From IMG/VR virus record IMGVR_UViG_3300009159_005446, positions 1 through 58,445 of that record: a stretch of DNA of 58,445 nucleotides, one strand, 5' to 3'. This document shows, one piece after another, positions 7,925 through 15,690 of the stretch. The translations under genes and the position numbers were made by a program. Origin of the DNA: a virus. The stretch's first letter is position 1; each line of letters begins with the position of its first letter. The notes beneath the pieces are model-generated. The model was not told the DNA's origin. It searched no databases and worked only from the letters and a program-made list of their open reading frames with translations.

Positions 7925-8512
7925 TCACTTGTTGGCCAAGGGATTGTCAATGGCTTTTTGTATCTTGCTATCAACTTCTTTCTTTAATTGAACAACTTCT
8001 CGTTCAATCTCTCTACGTGCATCGGCCATTTCTCTACGAATAGTGTTGGCTTCGTTACGTGCTTTTTCTAAATCTTCACGTACTGCCTTGCGCATGTCAC
8101 GCATCTCTGCTTCAGTTTCACGTTGTGCAGTTTTGACACTGCGTTCTACTTGTTCAGTAACTGATTCGTTGCGACGCAAATCATTCTTTAGGTCAGTTTT
8201 AATGTCCCGAGTGTAGTCTGAAGTCTTAGCCGAGTTCTCCTCAATCACAGCTAGACGTTTGTCAAAGCCACTCAGGTCCGGCGCTGTATACTCAGCAATC
8301 TTTTTCTTCATACCCATGTAGTCTTTGTACACTTCAAATGTGCCATACAGCCCACCCAGCGTAGAGCTCACAATGGTAAATGCCACCATGAGTTTGGCTG
8401 GTGTAAATTCGTAACCACCAATGGAGATTACCGTGTCTTTACTAGCATACTTCTTTGCGGCTGCTTCTAGTTCATCAACCTTGGCGTTGACGTCTTTGAT
8501 TTCTTCTGTCAT
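7925..8512 (-). CDS. Membrane-anchored coiled-coil protein
   Basis: A 195-residue protein with one membrane helix (about 38-58) and a long, highly charged helical region (about 85-185) rich in Glu, Arg and Lys with heptad-like spacing, a strong coiled-coil candidate. GGAG is followed by an A-run before the ATG. Last gene of the minus-strand operon 12160 to 7925; its start overlaps the previous gene by 38 bases. Function unknown. Confidence 0.75.
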   Translation of the reverse strand: MTEEIKDVNAKVDELEAAAKKYASKDTVISIGGYEFTPAKLMVAFTIVSSTLGGLYGTFEVYKDYMGMKKKIAEYTAPDLSGFDKRLAVIEENSAKTSDYTRDIKTDLKNDLRRNESVTEQVERSVKTAQRETEAEMRDMRKAVREDLEKARNEANTIRREMADARREIEREVVQLKKEVDSKIQKAIDNPLANK

Positions 8513-8717
8513 TTTTTTCTCCTAATTTTTCTTCCCAACCAGCTGGCCATTTTGAATTGTTTGCTTTTTGGTCAGCTAACATTTTAGCCCATTCTTTTCG
8601 TACAGCAAGATCATGCTTCATACGTTCTAACACAGCTTGTGAATTATCGCTGTAAAAGATGTAATAAAACGCCATCCCAATACCAAGTCCTAACATAAAA
8701 TAAGAAATGTAGTTCAT
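8475..8717 (-). CDS. Small membrane protein, 80 aa
   Basis: An 80-residue protein with one N-terminal membrane helix (about 4-22) and a basic tail (residues 50-80) ending in an Arg/Gln-rich stretch. AGGAG lies 7 bases before the ATG. It begins two bases after the stop of the large secreted protein and overlaps the next gene, so it is part of the same transcript. No family recognised. Confidence 0.7.
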   Translation of the reverse strand: MNYISYFMLGLGIGMAFYYIFYSDNSQAVLERMKHDLAVRKEWAKMLADQKANNSKWPAGWEEKLGEKNDRRNQRRQRQG

Positions 8718-8718
8718 G

Positions 8719-11019
8719 TTATTCTCCTAACTTGTATTGCTGATTGACCATTTCCTGATGCAATCTATCACTGCCCAGGCCACGTAACAATCTTACATTG
8801 TCTACATTTATCTGATTGCGATAAATTTCTTTGGGTGCATAAAATGCAACGTCTGGCATCATCATTGAATATGCTTGGTATCCCACCGGTTGACGAGCAA
8901 TGCTGGCAATGTCAACTCCCACAGCCAAATCATTAATCTGCACATCTCGTTTGACTGTGCCGGTTTGTTGAGATTGTGCAACAGATTGCATCATTGTGGG
9001 TTGCTGTTCTAACACATCAGTTAATGTAGAACGGGTACCCACTTTGATACCTTCACTTGGTGGTAGTTCAATTTCATACATGCTTGCAGTTCTTCCTGTT
9101 GGCAACTGGAACCCAAAATTCACCACAGGAGCCTCAACAGCCGACACTATGTAGGATGTTTGTGACACAAACGAATTAAATTGTGTTTGTGCATTTACTA
9201 GCACCAATCCTGTACCTGTGTTTTGTGAGGTGTCAGTTGCAGTTGCCTGAGCCGGTGGTCGAACAGCTTCCATACTTGCGGCAGCGGCTTGTGCACCTGT
9301 GGGCAATGAAAACGTACTGATTTGTGTTTGTGCGGATGACTTACTGGTTGTACCTTGTGAATCGTTTGCAAGCGACATACTGCCTGCAACACTTTGAGCT
9401 GTTAATGTACTGGCCACAGCCTCTGCTTGTTGTTGTGCTTGTTGTGCATCCTTGGCAGCGGCAGATTCTGCGGCTTGTACAACAGACTTTGCTTCGTTGC
9501 CAATTCTAGCTTGGTTGCTACTGATCATGCTCATGACAGAGCTTAGGCCAGGCCCTGCTTTGCTAGTGTTATCACTGGCTGTTTTAACTTCGCCTGGCTT
9601 GGGCTGACCGCTACTACCTTGTGCAGGGGCCTGGTTTGCTGGAGATCCATTAGGGTTACCTGAGCCTGGTTGTGGTGCGCCCGGTGGAGGTGCAACACCC
9701 GGAGGTGGTTCAGAACCAGGTGGTGGCGGTGGGCTACCTGGTGGTGCAGGCTGAGTAGGATCTGTGTTTACAGGATCCTGCATTTGTGCACCATTTGCGA
9801 CAACTACTGATGTGCTATTTGATGCCATTGCTTGCTTGGCCATAGCAAACGCATAACCTTTACAATCAGGACTGTATAGCGGATTAGAAACGCAAGGGTC
9901 AGCGGTATAAATCAATGTGGCCCACATGCCTTCAATTCTAGAACCTGTACCAGATGTACTACCTGATATTCTTCCTGAACCTAATACGGCTTGATTTAAA
10001 CTAGAAGGCAAAAGGTATTTGTCGCTGATAGAGCCACTGACGCCATCACCTGTTAAACTATAATTCTTTGAAAATATTGATTGATTGCTACTATTAGTTA
10101 ATGATACTGTAGCATTTACACGACCTGGTATATCCATGTACCAACTACATGATCCATCTTGGTTAGTAGCAGTACATCCTGACCAACTTTCGCCTACTCT
10201 ATAGTTGAATCCATAGTTGAATCCGTGAACCATTGCACCTATACCTGCATTTGATAGAGCAGTATTAATAGCAAATGTCTGAGTTAAACTTGTTCCACCG
10301 CGGGTTGAATCTAATAAATTGCTTGAGTTAATTACGTTGTTGAACCCGGCGCAGGTTGAACTATATGCAACATTAGTAGCACACGGGTCAATTTTGTATT
10401 TTAAACGAAAGTCAACATTGAATACTTCTGGGCCATATGTGCCCGCCCAAAAATTGCTGTCACGACCAATTAAGCCCACTTGCGCTGAACTCAATGCAGC
10501 CGCAGTGTATGGTGTAGCAAATGTCTCTGTAAAACTAAAGTTACTCCAGTTATATTTTCTATTAGTTGATGCAGTGTAGTCGTAGGCGGCAATTTGGTTG
10601 CCAGCAGACCCATATAATTTAACATAAGCGGATAGGTAATCTTGTTGACCATTATCCCACCCATTACCGTTTTTGGCGGTGAAGCTGTAGACAAATCCAG
10701 CAAGTTGAACCCCAGTGCCGGCCGATTCTAATGCTTTGTTTATGTTGATAACTTGATTGAGATCAGAGGTGCCATAACTGAAGTTGATGTAGCCACCGGG
10801 TCTAACACTGGGATTAGGACCACAATTACCAGGGTCTCCCATTTGCCAGCAAGTTAATTGATTAACATACACACCATTGTTCCAGGTGCTAGTTGTGTCC
10901 GTGGGTGTAGTACCGTAATTTATTAAATTGCCGGTAGTAGATACAGTTTGACTATTAGAATAACTTGTTAACAATAACGCCAAGCAAAGCGCCAGCGCCG
11001 ATCTTCTTATAAGTGTCAT
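8719..11019 (-). CDS. Secreted protein with duplicated beta domain, Pro-rich linker and coil region
   Basis: A 766-residue protein with a signal peptide (1-23). Two related domains follow, about 24-213 and 214-375. Each ends in a DPC-x-N-x-x-YS-x-x-C-x-G-Y/F motif, so the domain is duplicated. Then come a Pro/Gly-rich linker (about 410-470), an Ala/Gln-rich region probably helical (about 490-560) and a C-terminal domain (about 590-766). Its start lies inside the end of the N/S/T-rich secreted gene, so the two are coupled. It would be exported by the host Sec system to the periplasm, outer membrane or medium, or be packed on the virion. I do not recognise the family. Confidence 0.8.
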   Translation of the reverse strand: MTLIRRSALALCLALLLTSYSNSQTVSTTGNLINYGTTPTDTTSTWNNGVYVNQLTCWQMGDPGNCGPNPSVRPGGYINFSYGTSDLNQVININKALESAGTGVQLAGFVYSFTAKNGNGWDNGQQDYLSAYVKLYGSAGNQIAAYDYTASTNRKYNWSNFSFTETFATPYTAAALSSAQVGLIGRDSNFWAGTYGPEVFNVDFRLKYKIDPCATNVAYSSTCAGFNNVINSSNLLDSTRGGTSLTQTFAINTALSNAGIGAMVHGFNYGFNYRVGESWSGCTATNQDGSCSWYMDIPGRVNATVSLTNSSNQSIFSKNYSLTGDGVSGSISDKYLLPSSLNQAVLGSGRISGSTSGTGSRIEGMWATLIYTADPCVSNPLYSPDCKGYAFAMAKQAMASNSTSVVVANGAQMQDPVNTDPTQPAPPGSPPPPPGSEPPPGVAPPPGAPQPGSGNPNGSPANQAPAQGSSGQPKPGEVKTASDNTSKAGPGLSSVMSMISSNQARIGNEAKSVVQAAESAAAKDAQQAQQQAEAVASTLTAQSVAGSMSLANDSQGTTSKSSAQTQISTFSLPTGAQAAAASMEAVRPPAQATATDTSQNTGTGLVLVNAQTQFNSFVSQTSYIVSAVEAPVVNFGFQLPTGRTASMYEIELPPSEGIKVGTRSTLTDVLEQQPTMMQSVAQSQQTGTVKRDVQINDLAVGVDIASIARQPVGYQAYSMMMPDVAFYAPKEIYRNQINVDNVRLLRGLGSDRLHQEMVNQQYKLGE

Positions 11020-12160
11020 CTAGTTTGTCCTCTTCCTCTTTGGGGATACGGTCAGGATTTGCTGTCCATGCTGCCTTGGCCTGTTCACCAATTTTGCCTT
11101 CGTATGGGCAAGGTGTACCTGCGGCTATCATAGCATCAAACACACGGCGGTCTTGACACATTGTAGCAACCGCGGCCACTTTCATACCCATATCATATAG
11201 AGTTTTAGATAACTTTAGTCGTTCACAGTTCATGTCACGAACTGTGCCACCACCTGATACGCCAAATACTTGTGTCTGTACACTACCTGAACTACCAGTT
11301 GAACATAAGTCAGCATTGCCACCTGAAAGCATAGCAGGTGCTACAGCAGTTGGTGGAGGTTGAATAACTCGTTGAGTAATTTCAGTTTGATTAATATTCT
11401 TGTTAGTTAACTCACCTTGTTGAATATTTGTATTAACTGAGTTATTTTGATTTATGTTATTGTTAGTAGCAGTGCTAGTACTGGCCGATGTATTGATATT
11501 ACGATTGGTCATGTCGCCAGTATTGACATTGTTGTTGGTAGCGGTGCTAACATTGTTGTTGTTGTTGGTAGCGGTACTGGTACTTGCGTTGTTGTTATTG
11601 TAGGTCATTGTACCAGAATTTACATTGTTGTTGTTGTTTGTATTCACACTGGTACTAGTACTGTTGTTGATATTTCTATAAGTCATATCACCAGTGTTGA
11701 TATTGTTGTTGGTGTTTGTATTCACACTGGTGCTGGTGCTCACATTGTTGTTGTTATATGTCATTGTACCAGAGTTGACGTTGTTGTTATTGTTATTGTA
11801 CGTCATTGTGCCTGTGTTTTCATTCTTGTTGATATTGGTCACAGTACCACTTTGAATGTTGTAGTTGGTGTTGGTATTGGTGCTGTTGCTATTGTTAGTA
11901 TTGTTACTGGTACTGTTAACAGCGGCTGTACTGGTGCTGTTGCTGTTACTGGTAGTATTGCTGTTTGACGTAACTGTGCTGGTACTATTACTTGTACTAT
12001 TGGTGTCCACCAGACTCTTGGAGTCGTAACTGCCTTGATTGATCAAGGTACTTGTGCCTGTGGTTGTGCCACCTGCTGAGCTTGAGGTAGTGGTGGTTTG
12101 GCCTCGGGCCGTGCCGACACACAGTACCGCCACAATTATAGATAATAATATTTTTTTCAT
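10955..12160 (-). CDS. Secreted Asn/Ser/Thr-rich repeat protein
   Basis: A 401-residue protein with a signal peptide (1-20), an extreme low-complexity region (about 21-255) and a compact C-terminal domain with four Cys (about 256-401). The low-complexity region holds imperfect repeats of the type NSGTMTYNNNN, NTGDMTYRN and STSTSVNTN. Repeats of this length with alternating polar and aromatic residues suggest a beta-solenoid or amyloid-like fold, but that is inference. The C-terminus is hydrophobic (GALLGVIVNKLF). AGGAG precedes the ATG and a GTAAATA late box lies upstream. First gene of the operon ending at 7925. Confidence 0.8.
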   Translation of the reverse strand: MKKILLSIIVAVLCVGTARGQTTTTSSSAGGTTTGTSTLINQGSYDSKSLVDTNSTSNSTSTVTSNSNTTSNSNSTSTAAVNSTSNNTNNSNSTNTNTNYNIQSGTVTNINKNENTGTMTYNNNNNNVNSGTMTYNNNNVSTSTSVNTNTNNNINTGDMTYRNINNSTSTSVNTNNNNNVNSGTMTYNNNNASTSTATNNNNNVSTATNNNVNTGDMTNRNINTSASTSTATNNNINQNNSVNTNIQQGELTNKNINQTEITQRVIQPPPTAVAPAMLSGGNADLCSTGSSGSVQTQVFGVSGGGTVRDMNCERLKLSKTLYDMGMKVAAVATMCQDRRVFDAMIAAGTPCPYEGKIGEQAKAAWTANPDRIPKEEEDKLDDTYKKIGAGALLGVIVNKLF

Positions 12161-12193
12161 TTTTATTCTAGCTCCTAGACTAGTTTAGGATAA

Positions 12194-12200
12194 TATTTAC
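12194..12200 (-). promoter_or_regulatory. Late promoter box GTAAATA
   Basis: On the minus strand GTAAATA sits 34 bases before the start of the N/S/T-rich secreted protein. It matches the late-box variants elsewhere in the window. Confidence 0.45.
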
Positions 12201-12255
12201 GGTAAAAACTCCCCGAAATAACCACGCACACAACGGTCAATCTAAATTTACGGTA

Positions 12256-12277
12256 GTTGTTGCAAAAATACAACAAC
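12256..12277. promoter_or_regulatory. Candidate operator, GTTG/CAAC inverted repeat
   Basis: Arms GTTGTTG and CAACAAC around CAAAAATA lie nine bases upstream of the next -35 element. A core TTGyAAAAAxACAA also occurs at 19303-19316, 21437-21450 and 25110-25123, each close to an early promoter. Confidence 0.5.
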
Positions 12278-12285
12278 AAAAGTGG

Positions 12286-12314
12286 TTGACCAGAAATTGC
12301 TCATTTGCTACAAT
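12286..12314 (+). promoter_or_regulatory. Sigma70-like early promoter
   Basis: TTGACC (12286-12291), 17 bases, TACAAT (12309-12314) with TGC just before it. The 61 bases from 12283 to the start codon are a near copy of those before 21545. Confidence 0.8.
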
Positions 12315-12343
12315 AGAAGCATAGTAAGAAACAAGGAGACATC

Positions 12344-12619
12344 ATGCTTACAATTCAAGAAGTCAACTCTGCTATTATTGCGGGAACATTCACAAACGAT
12401 CAGCTGTCAAGCATGATTGATGCCATCAAGTATGCTCGTGCTCAAATCACTAAGCAAAAAACTCGAGCATTCAGCATTGGTGACTCTGTTAAGTTTACCA
12501 GCAACCGCAACGGCCTGACCTATGTTGGCACTGTGCGCAAAGTCAAGATCAAGTTTGTGTTAGTTAACACTCCAGGTGGCCTGTTCAATGTTCCGGCCAA
12601 CATGTTGGAGTCTGCATGA
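12344..12619 (+). CDS. Small SH3/KOW-like barrel protein
   Basis: A 91-residue protein: a helical N-terminus (1-40), then a beta region (about 44-91; GDSVKFTSNRNG, YVGTVRKVKIKFVLVN, LFNVPANMLE) with the layout of a small KOW or Tudor-like SH3 barrel. Such domains bind RNA or protein. It is expressed from a strong early promoter with AAGGAG before the ATG, so it is probably abundant early in infection. It overlaps the SWIM protein by four bases. Function unknown. Confidence 0.75.
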   Translation: MLTIQEVNSAIIAGTFTNDQLSSMIDAIKYARAQITKQKTRAFSIGDSVKFTSNRNGLTYVGTVRKVKIKFVLVNTPGGLFNVPANMLESA

Positions 12620-12966
12620 AGACGCTTCTTGAAACTACGGAGTGGAGTGATGGTGCCAACATCAACCATGTGTACTTCATGGATGATTCCAAAAGCAAAA
12701 TGTTTGCCTATGTCAAGTTTGGTGAGGGTAAACCTATCCGTTTTAAGAATCCCATACGCATCGATATCCGTGGCCGCAAGTTCAAGGACGTGCCCAATAC
12801 TTGGAAGTTTGATATCAAAGAAGAACCCGAAGGTCGTGTATGGACGGTAAAAGGTAGCAAGGGAGATGAGTACCGGGTTACCGAAGTCAATGGCAATTAC
12901 TCGTGCACATGTTCAGGATTCCGATTCCGTGGAGACTGTCGGCATGTGAAAGAACTTGGTACTTAA
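12616..12966 (+). CDS. SWIM-type zinc finger protein
   Basis: A 116-residue protein whose C-terminus carries Cys97-x-Cys99-x8-Cys108-x-His110, the SWIM zinc-finger pattern found in DNA- or protein-binding proteins. The N-terminal 90 residues are beta-rich. It is co-transcribed with the SH3-like gene by an ATGA overlap and followed by a terminator. A role in early takeover of host functions is possible but not shown. Confidence 0.75.
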   Translation: MKTLLETTEWSDGANINHVYFMDDSKSKMFAYVKFGEGKPIRFKNPIRIDIRGRKFKDVPNTWKFDIKEEPEGRVWTVKGSKGDEYRVTEVNGNYSCTCSGFRFRGDCRHVKELGT

Positions 12967-12980
12967 TGACCAAATGTACT

Positions 12981-13013
12981 AAGAATCGGGTCTAAACAGC
13001 CCGATTCTTCTTG
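12981..13013 (+). terminator. Rho-independent terminator
   Basis: AAGAATCGGG and CCCGATTCTT arms with a 9-base loop, then a short T-rich tail. It closes the early pair 12344-12966. Confidence 0.75.
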
Positions 13014-13018
13014 AGACC

Positions 13019-13026
13019 TTTAAATA
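13019..13026 (+). promoter_or_regulatory. Late promoter-like box TTTAAATA
   Basis: TTTAAATA lies 45 bases before the start at 13071. A hairpin with T-run sits between box and gene. Confidence 0.4.
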
Positions 13027-13031
13027 TTTTT

Positions 13032-13055
13032 GCAGATTATCTAATCTGCTTTTTT
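13032..13055 (+). terminator. Leader hairpin with T-run
   Basis: Perfect 8-base arms GCAGATTA and TAATCTGC separated by two bases are followed directly by six T, then by the ribosome site AAAGGAG. It has terminator geometry but lies between the late-type box and the gene, so it may block read-through from earlier promoters or act as an attenuator. Confidence 0.6.
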
Positions 13056-13070
13056 AAAGGAGTCTATTAT

Positions 13071-13304
13071 ATGGACAAAGCGTTTGAAAAGGCCTCGGGC
13101 CTACTAAGTCAAATTACACACCTGGGTGTAAAATTGTTTTTTGCAGTTGTTATTTTGCAAATACTATTTGGAGCAGTGATGGCTAACTCAATAGCAGTTT
13201 CTGTGGCATCATTTGCAGGGGCACTTGGCAACAACGGCCTTGAGTGCTTGATTGTATTGACTGTTACCTACCTTGGGTTTAGATTCTTAAAACTGAAAAA
13301 GTAA
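13071..13304 (+). CDS. Small two-helix membrane protein
   Basis: A 77-residue protein with two hydrophobic helices (about 20-42 and 48-70) and a basic tail (RFLKLKK). AAAGGAG lies 11-17 bases upstream of the ATG at 13071; a longer frame from 13011 would run through the leader hairpin and is rejected. Shape is compatible with a holin-like or generic inner-membrane protein. No family recognised. Confidence 0.7.
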   Translation: MDKAFEKASGLLSQITHLGVKLFFAVVILQILFGAVMANSIAVSVASFAGALGNNGLECLIVLTVTYLGFRFLKLKK

Positions 13305-13317
13305 TAGACTCTAGTGA

Positions 13318-13350
13318 TAAAAAAGCCACCCTAGGGTGGCTTTGTCTTTT
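13318..13350. terminator. Bidirectional terminator
   Basis: AAAGCCACC and GGTGGCTTT arms form a symmetric hairpin, with A-runs on one side and T-runs on the other. It serves both the plus-strand gene ending at 13304 and the minus-strand ahpD gene, whose stop lies at its edge. Confidence 0.85.
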
Positions 13351-13855
13351 AACTGTTTAGCACTTTTGCTACTGAATTCATCACACTGGCAATTCTGCCA
13401 ATGTCACGAAGTTGTTCAACTGTGTAGCCTTCTTTCTTCAATGTATCATAATGTGCCTTAACACAGAAATGACACTTGCCCACAATACTTGCGGCAAGAC
13501 TGAATGCTTCAAAGTTGGCCTTGGTGGTTCCACCATGTGACGCAATAGCGTTCATGCGTAACTGTGCTGGTAAACCTTTTAGACTTTCATCATCTGCCAT
13601 TTCAACGTAGGGATACCATACGTTGTTTTGAGCCATGATACTTGCGGCTGTCATTGCTGACTCTGCATGTACAGGAGCATCTGCTAACAAGATACTTAAT
13701 ACCTTACCGTTGCCAGTTGCAGCCAGTGAGGCCACAGCACAACCCATAGCAACATCTGGATCTAATGTACTACGCAAAAGAACAGCATCAAGATTTAACT
13801 TGGTGTCTTTTGCGTAGTCTGGCAACGCACCTTTGATAGTGTCGTTGAATGCCAT
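13349..13855 (-). CDS. ahpD: Alkylhydroperoxidase AhpD
   Basis: A 168-residue AhpD, the helical thiol enzyme that reduces AhpC in the Mycobacterium-type system and has weak peroxidase activity. The proton-relay signature is complete: Glu116, Cys128-His-Phe-Cys131 and His135, matching E118, C130, C133 and H137 of the M. tuberculosis enzyme. It starts one base after the ahpC stop, with its GGAGAG site inside the ahpC end, so both are made together. It would be cytoplasmic and needs lipoyl partners from the host for reducing power. Confidence 0.93.
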   Translation of the reverse strand: MAFNDTIKGALPDYAKDTKLNLDAVLLRSTLDPDVAMGCAVASLAATGNGKVLSILLADAPVHAESAMTAASIMAQNNVWYPYVEMADDESLKGLPAQLRMNAIASHGGTTKANFEAFSLAASIVGKCHFCVKAHYDTLKKEGYTVEQLRDIGRIASVMNSVAKVLNS

Positions 13856-13856
13856 G

Positions 13857-14396
13857 TTAGAGAGTCTCTCCGCCTACTGTACGGTTACATGCACATAGCT
13901 CACCAGTTTGTAGCGCATCCAATACACGAAGTGTTTCTTCTGGGCTACGACCAACGTTCAAGTTGTTGACAGTAACGTGTTGGATTTCATTGTTTGGATC
14001 AACAATGAATGTGGCACGAAGTGCGGCACCGGCTGGAGCATAGAACACGCCTAGTTGTTCAATCAAGCTCAACTCTCCACGCTGTGTGTCAGCAAACTGG
14101 GTGTGAGTAATCTTCTGTAAATCTCTGTGTGCTTTTTGCCATGCCACTTTACAAAACTCATTGTCTGTTGAACCTGTGAGCAATACAGCATCGCGATCAG
14201 CAAAGTCACTTGCTAACTTATCATAAGCTACAATCTCTGTTGGGCATACGAATGTAAAGTCTTTTGGATAGTAAACAATTACTTTCCATTTGCCTTCGAA
14301 ACTACCTTCTGTGATAGTATAGAAAGCATCTTCAGGTTGTCCTGGCTTAACGCCTGTGATTGCGAATGGGGCTAATTTGTCGCCGACTGTTTTCAT
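13857..14396 (-). CDS. ahpC: Peroxiredoxin AhpC
   Basis: A 179-residue 2-Cys peroxiredoxin. The peroxidatic site is P44-x3-T48-x2-C51 (in PKDFTFVCPTE) and the C-terminal cysteines are Cys168 and Cys170 in the GELCACNRT tail, as in the AhpD-dependent AhpC of mycobacteria. It reduces hydrogen peroxide and organic peroxides. AAAGGA precedes the ATG. Upstream on this strand are a TTGATT-17-TACAAT promoter and a hairpin at the expected transcript 5' end. With ahpD and the superoxide dismutase at 31140 it suggests a phage antioxidant set. Confidence 0.95.
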   Translation of the reverse strand: MKTVGDKLAPFAITGVKPGQPEDAFYTITEGSFEGKWKVIVYYPKDFTFVCPTEIVAYDKLASDFADRDAVLLTGSTDNEFCKVAWQKAHRDLQKITHTQFADTQRGELSLIEQLGVFYAPAGAALRATFIVDPNNEIQHVTVNNLNVGRSPEETLRVLDALQTGELCACNRTVGGETL

Positions 14397-14425
14397 TTTG
14401 ATTTCCTTTAAGTTAAAAATTGATT

Positions 14426-14443
14426 CTCAGTGTTTGTACTGAG
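14426..14443 (-). promoter_or_regulatory. 5'-end stem-loop of ahpC mRNA
   Basis: Arms CTCAGT and ACTGAG with a 6-base loop start at about the predicted first transcribed base (14442). Similar hairpins stand at the predicted 5' ends at 15158, 19376 and 23483; they may protect the mRNAs. Confidence 0.5.
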
Positions 14444-14448
14444 TGCGT

Positions 14449-14477
14449 ATTGTACTAGTAGTTATCTATGGAATCAA
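14449..14477 (-). promoter_or_regulatory. Sigma70-like promoter for ahpC-ahpD
   Basis: On the minus strand TTGATT (14477-14472), 17 bases, TACAAT (14454-14449). Confidence 0.65.
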
Positions 14478-14537
14478 GCAACTGTACGGAATTTTCCAAC
14501 AATTATTTCTATGACGGCAATTAATTTTTCCAATGAA

Positions 14538-14557
14538 AAACCCGCCGAAGCGGGTTT
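14538..14557 (-). terminator. Rho-independent terminator
   Basis: CCCGC and GCGGG arms with a CGAA/TTCG tetraloop, extended by A:T pairs and a T-run on the minus strand, just downstream of the outer-membrane barrel gene. Confidence 0.85.
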
Positions 14558-14575
14558 GGTTTACATCAAGTTAAA

Positions 14576-15121
14576 TTAGAAACCAAAGCTTAGGCCAACA
14601 CCATAAGCTGTTTCTTTGATGTCTTGATAGCTCTTGCTTGCATTCACATTGAGTGAAATCTTCTTGGCAACAGGAATACTGTAGGTTGCAAATGCCACAG
14701 TTTGTTTTGTCTCATGTGCGGCACTAGTACCTAGACGAGTCTTAACACCACCAAATGCATAACCTGGTCCAACTTTGGCACCAGTTGTAGCACCAATCAA
14801 GCCATATGTGTATGAACCAGCAGGTGCGCCGTTGAAGCCATTGTCATAGCCAATACCAACAAATGGTTGTACAGGGCCAAGCTTGCCGGCTGCGCCAGTA
14901 ACTTCTAGGCTGTTGAACATGCCACCTTTGTTGCCCACACCAGTACGACTTTGGAGACCATAGTCGATGCCATTGATGGTTTTGCCAGCACGAACATACT
15001 GTGCAGAGCTTTCCTGGCCGGATGCAGTTTTGACATGGTCAACATCAATGCTGACGAAATCAGCGGCTGATGCCACCATTGCGGCCGAAGCCAATAGAGT
15101 TGCAAATGCAATTTTCTTCAT
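14576..15121 (-). CDS. Outer-membrane beta-barrel protein
   Basis: A 181-residue protein with a signal peptide (1-19, ending VASA) and alternating beta strands (about 22-181) ending in Phe, the usual outer-membrane insertion signal. Gly-rich turns and strands such as FVGIGYDNGF, YGLIGATTG and TAYGVGLSFGF fit an 8-strand OmpA/OmpW-like barrel. It would be placed in the host outer membrane during infection, perhaps to alter permeability or block other phages. Monocistronic, with its own promoter-like region and terminator. Confidence 0.85.
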   Translation of the reverse strand: MKKIAFATLLASAAMVASAADFVSIDVDHVKTASGQESSAQYVRAGKTINGIDYGLQSRTGVGNKGGMFNSLEVTGAAGKLGPVQPFVGIGYDNGFNGAPAGSYTYGLIGATTGAKVGPGYAFGGVKTRLGTSAAHETKQTVAFATYSIPVAKKISLNVNASKSYQDIKETAYGVGLSFGF

Positions 15122-15141
15122 TTTAAAGTCCTTTATAATTC

Positions 15142-15170
15142 AGTGACACAGTGCCACTTGAACTATTATA
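15142..15170 (-). promoter_or_regulatory. -10 element and 5' hairpin of the barrel gene
   Basis: On the minus strand TATAAT (15170-15165) is followed near the predicted start (15158) by AGTGG and TCACT arms around a 7-base loop. The -35 is weak (TTGGAG at 19 bases). AAAGGA lies near the ATG. Confidence 0.45.
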
Positions 15171-15317
15171 TAGTACCTCACACCGCAAACTCCAATATAA
15201 TACGGGGTAAAAGCACCAAAACAGTCTGAATTGGCAGAATCTCTTCAGAATATCGTAGACTTACCAACAGTAACATGTTATTATTGTATCACGTTGTGAG
15301 GACAACGAACTACTTAG

Positions 15318-15602
15318 ATGAAAGGTATCATTGTGAAATTTATTAATCCTGAAACCAAGACCTTCAAGGTCTTTACAGCACTCAAGTCTGGTGAGACTTT
15401 GACAGCGTCAGAAGCCAAAAAACGTTTTGGTGTTGGCAATTTGGCCGCTGAAGCCAGCCGTTTGCGTCAACATGGCTTTGCTGTGTATGCCAACTCTCGC
15501 ACTGCTGGCAATGGTGTGCGTGTGACTGAATACGTCATGGGCAAACCAAGCCGTAAGGTGGTGGCCGCTGGTTACAAAGCTATTGCTTTGGGCTTGGTCT
15601 AA
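15318..15602 (+). CDS. Small winged-helix-like protein, possible regulator
   Basis: A 94-residue basic protein. The centre (GETLTASEAKKRFGVG then NLAAEASRLRQHGFAVYANS) has a helix-turn-helix layout followed by a beta-wing like segment (GVRVTEYVMGK). That is the look of a winged-helix DNA-binding protein. No ligand domain. It stands alone, ending in a terminator. It is a candidate regulator for the operator-like repeats in this window, but nothing links it to them directly. Confidence 0.65.
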   Translation: MKGIIVKFINPETKTFKVFTALKSGETLTASEAKKRFGVGNLAAEASRLRQHGFAVYANSRTAGNGVRVTEYVMGKPSRKVVAAGYKAIALGLV

Positions 15603-15609
15603 ACCAACT

Positions 15610-15624
15610 TGCCCAACTTGGGCA
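15610..15624. repeat. Palindrome TGCCCAA/TTGGGCA
   Basis: Seven-base arms around one central base just after the winged-helix-like gene and before its terminator. Could be a binding site or part of an RNA hairpin. Confidence 0.35.
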
Positions 15625-15634
15625 TGCCGGAAAC

Positions 15635-15660
15635 AACCCGCTATCTTGGCGGGTTTTTTC
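15635..15660 (+). terminator. Rho-independent terminator
   Basis: AACCCGC and GCGGGTT arms with a 7-base loop and six T. The next promoter begins at the very next base (15661). Confidence 0.85.
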
Positions 15661-15690
15661 TTGACCGGAAATTCCAATCTAGTGTATAAT
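15661..15690 (+). promoter_or_regulatory. Sigma70-like promoter
   Basis: TTGACC (15661-15666), 18 bases, TATAAT (15685-15690), placed directly behind a terminator. Confidence 0.75.

Noticed and set aside
11447-11968. 173-codon plus frame, Val/Ile/Gly/Cys-rich
   Set aside because: It is the antisense image of the Asn/Ser/Thr repeat codons of the secreted protein; open only because of repeat composition.
3479-15121. Stretch of bacterial chromosome (transporter, racemase, AhpC/D, barrel)
   Set aside because: Late promoter boxes, tight overlaps and phage-type small genes surround them on both sides; no bacterial housekeeping operon, rRNA or tRNA is present.
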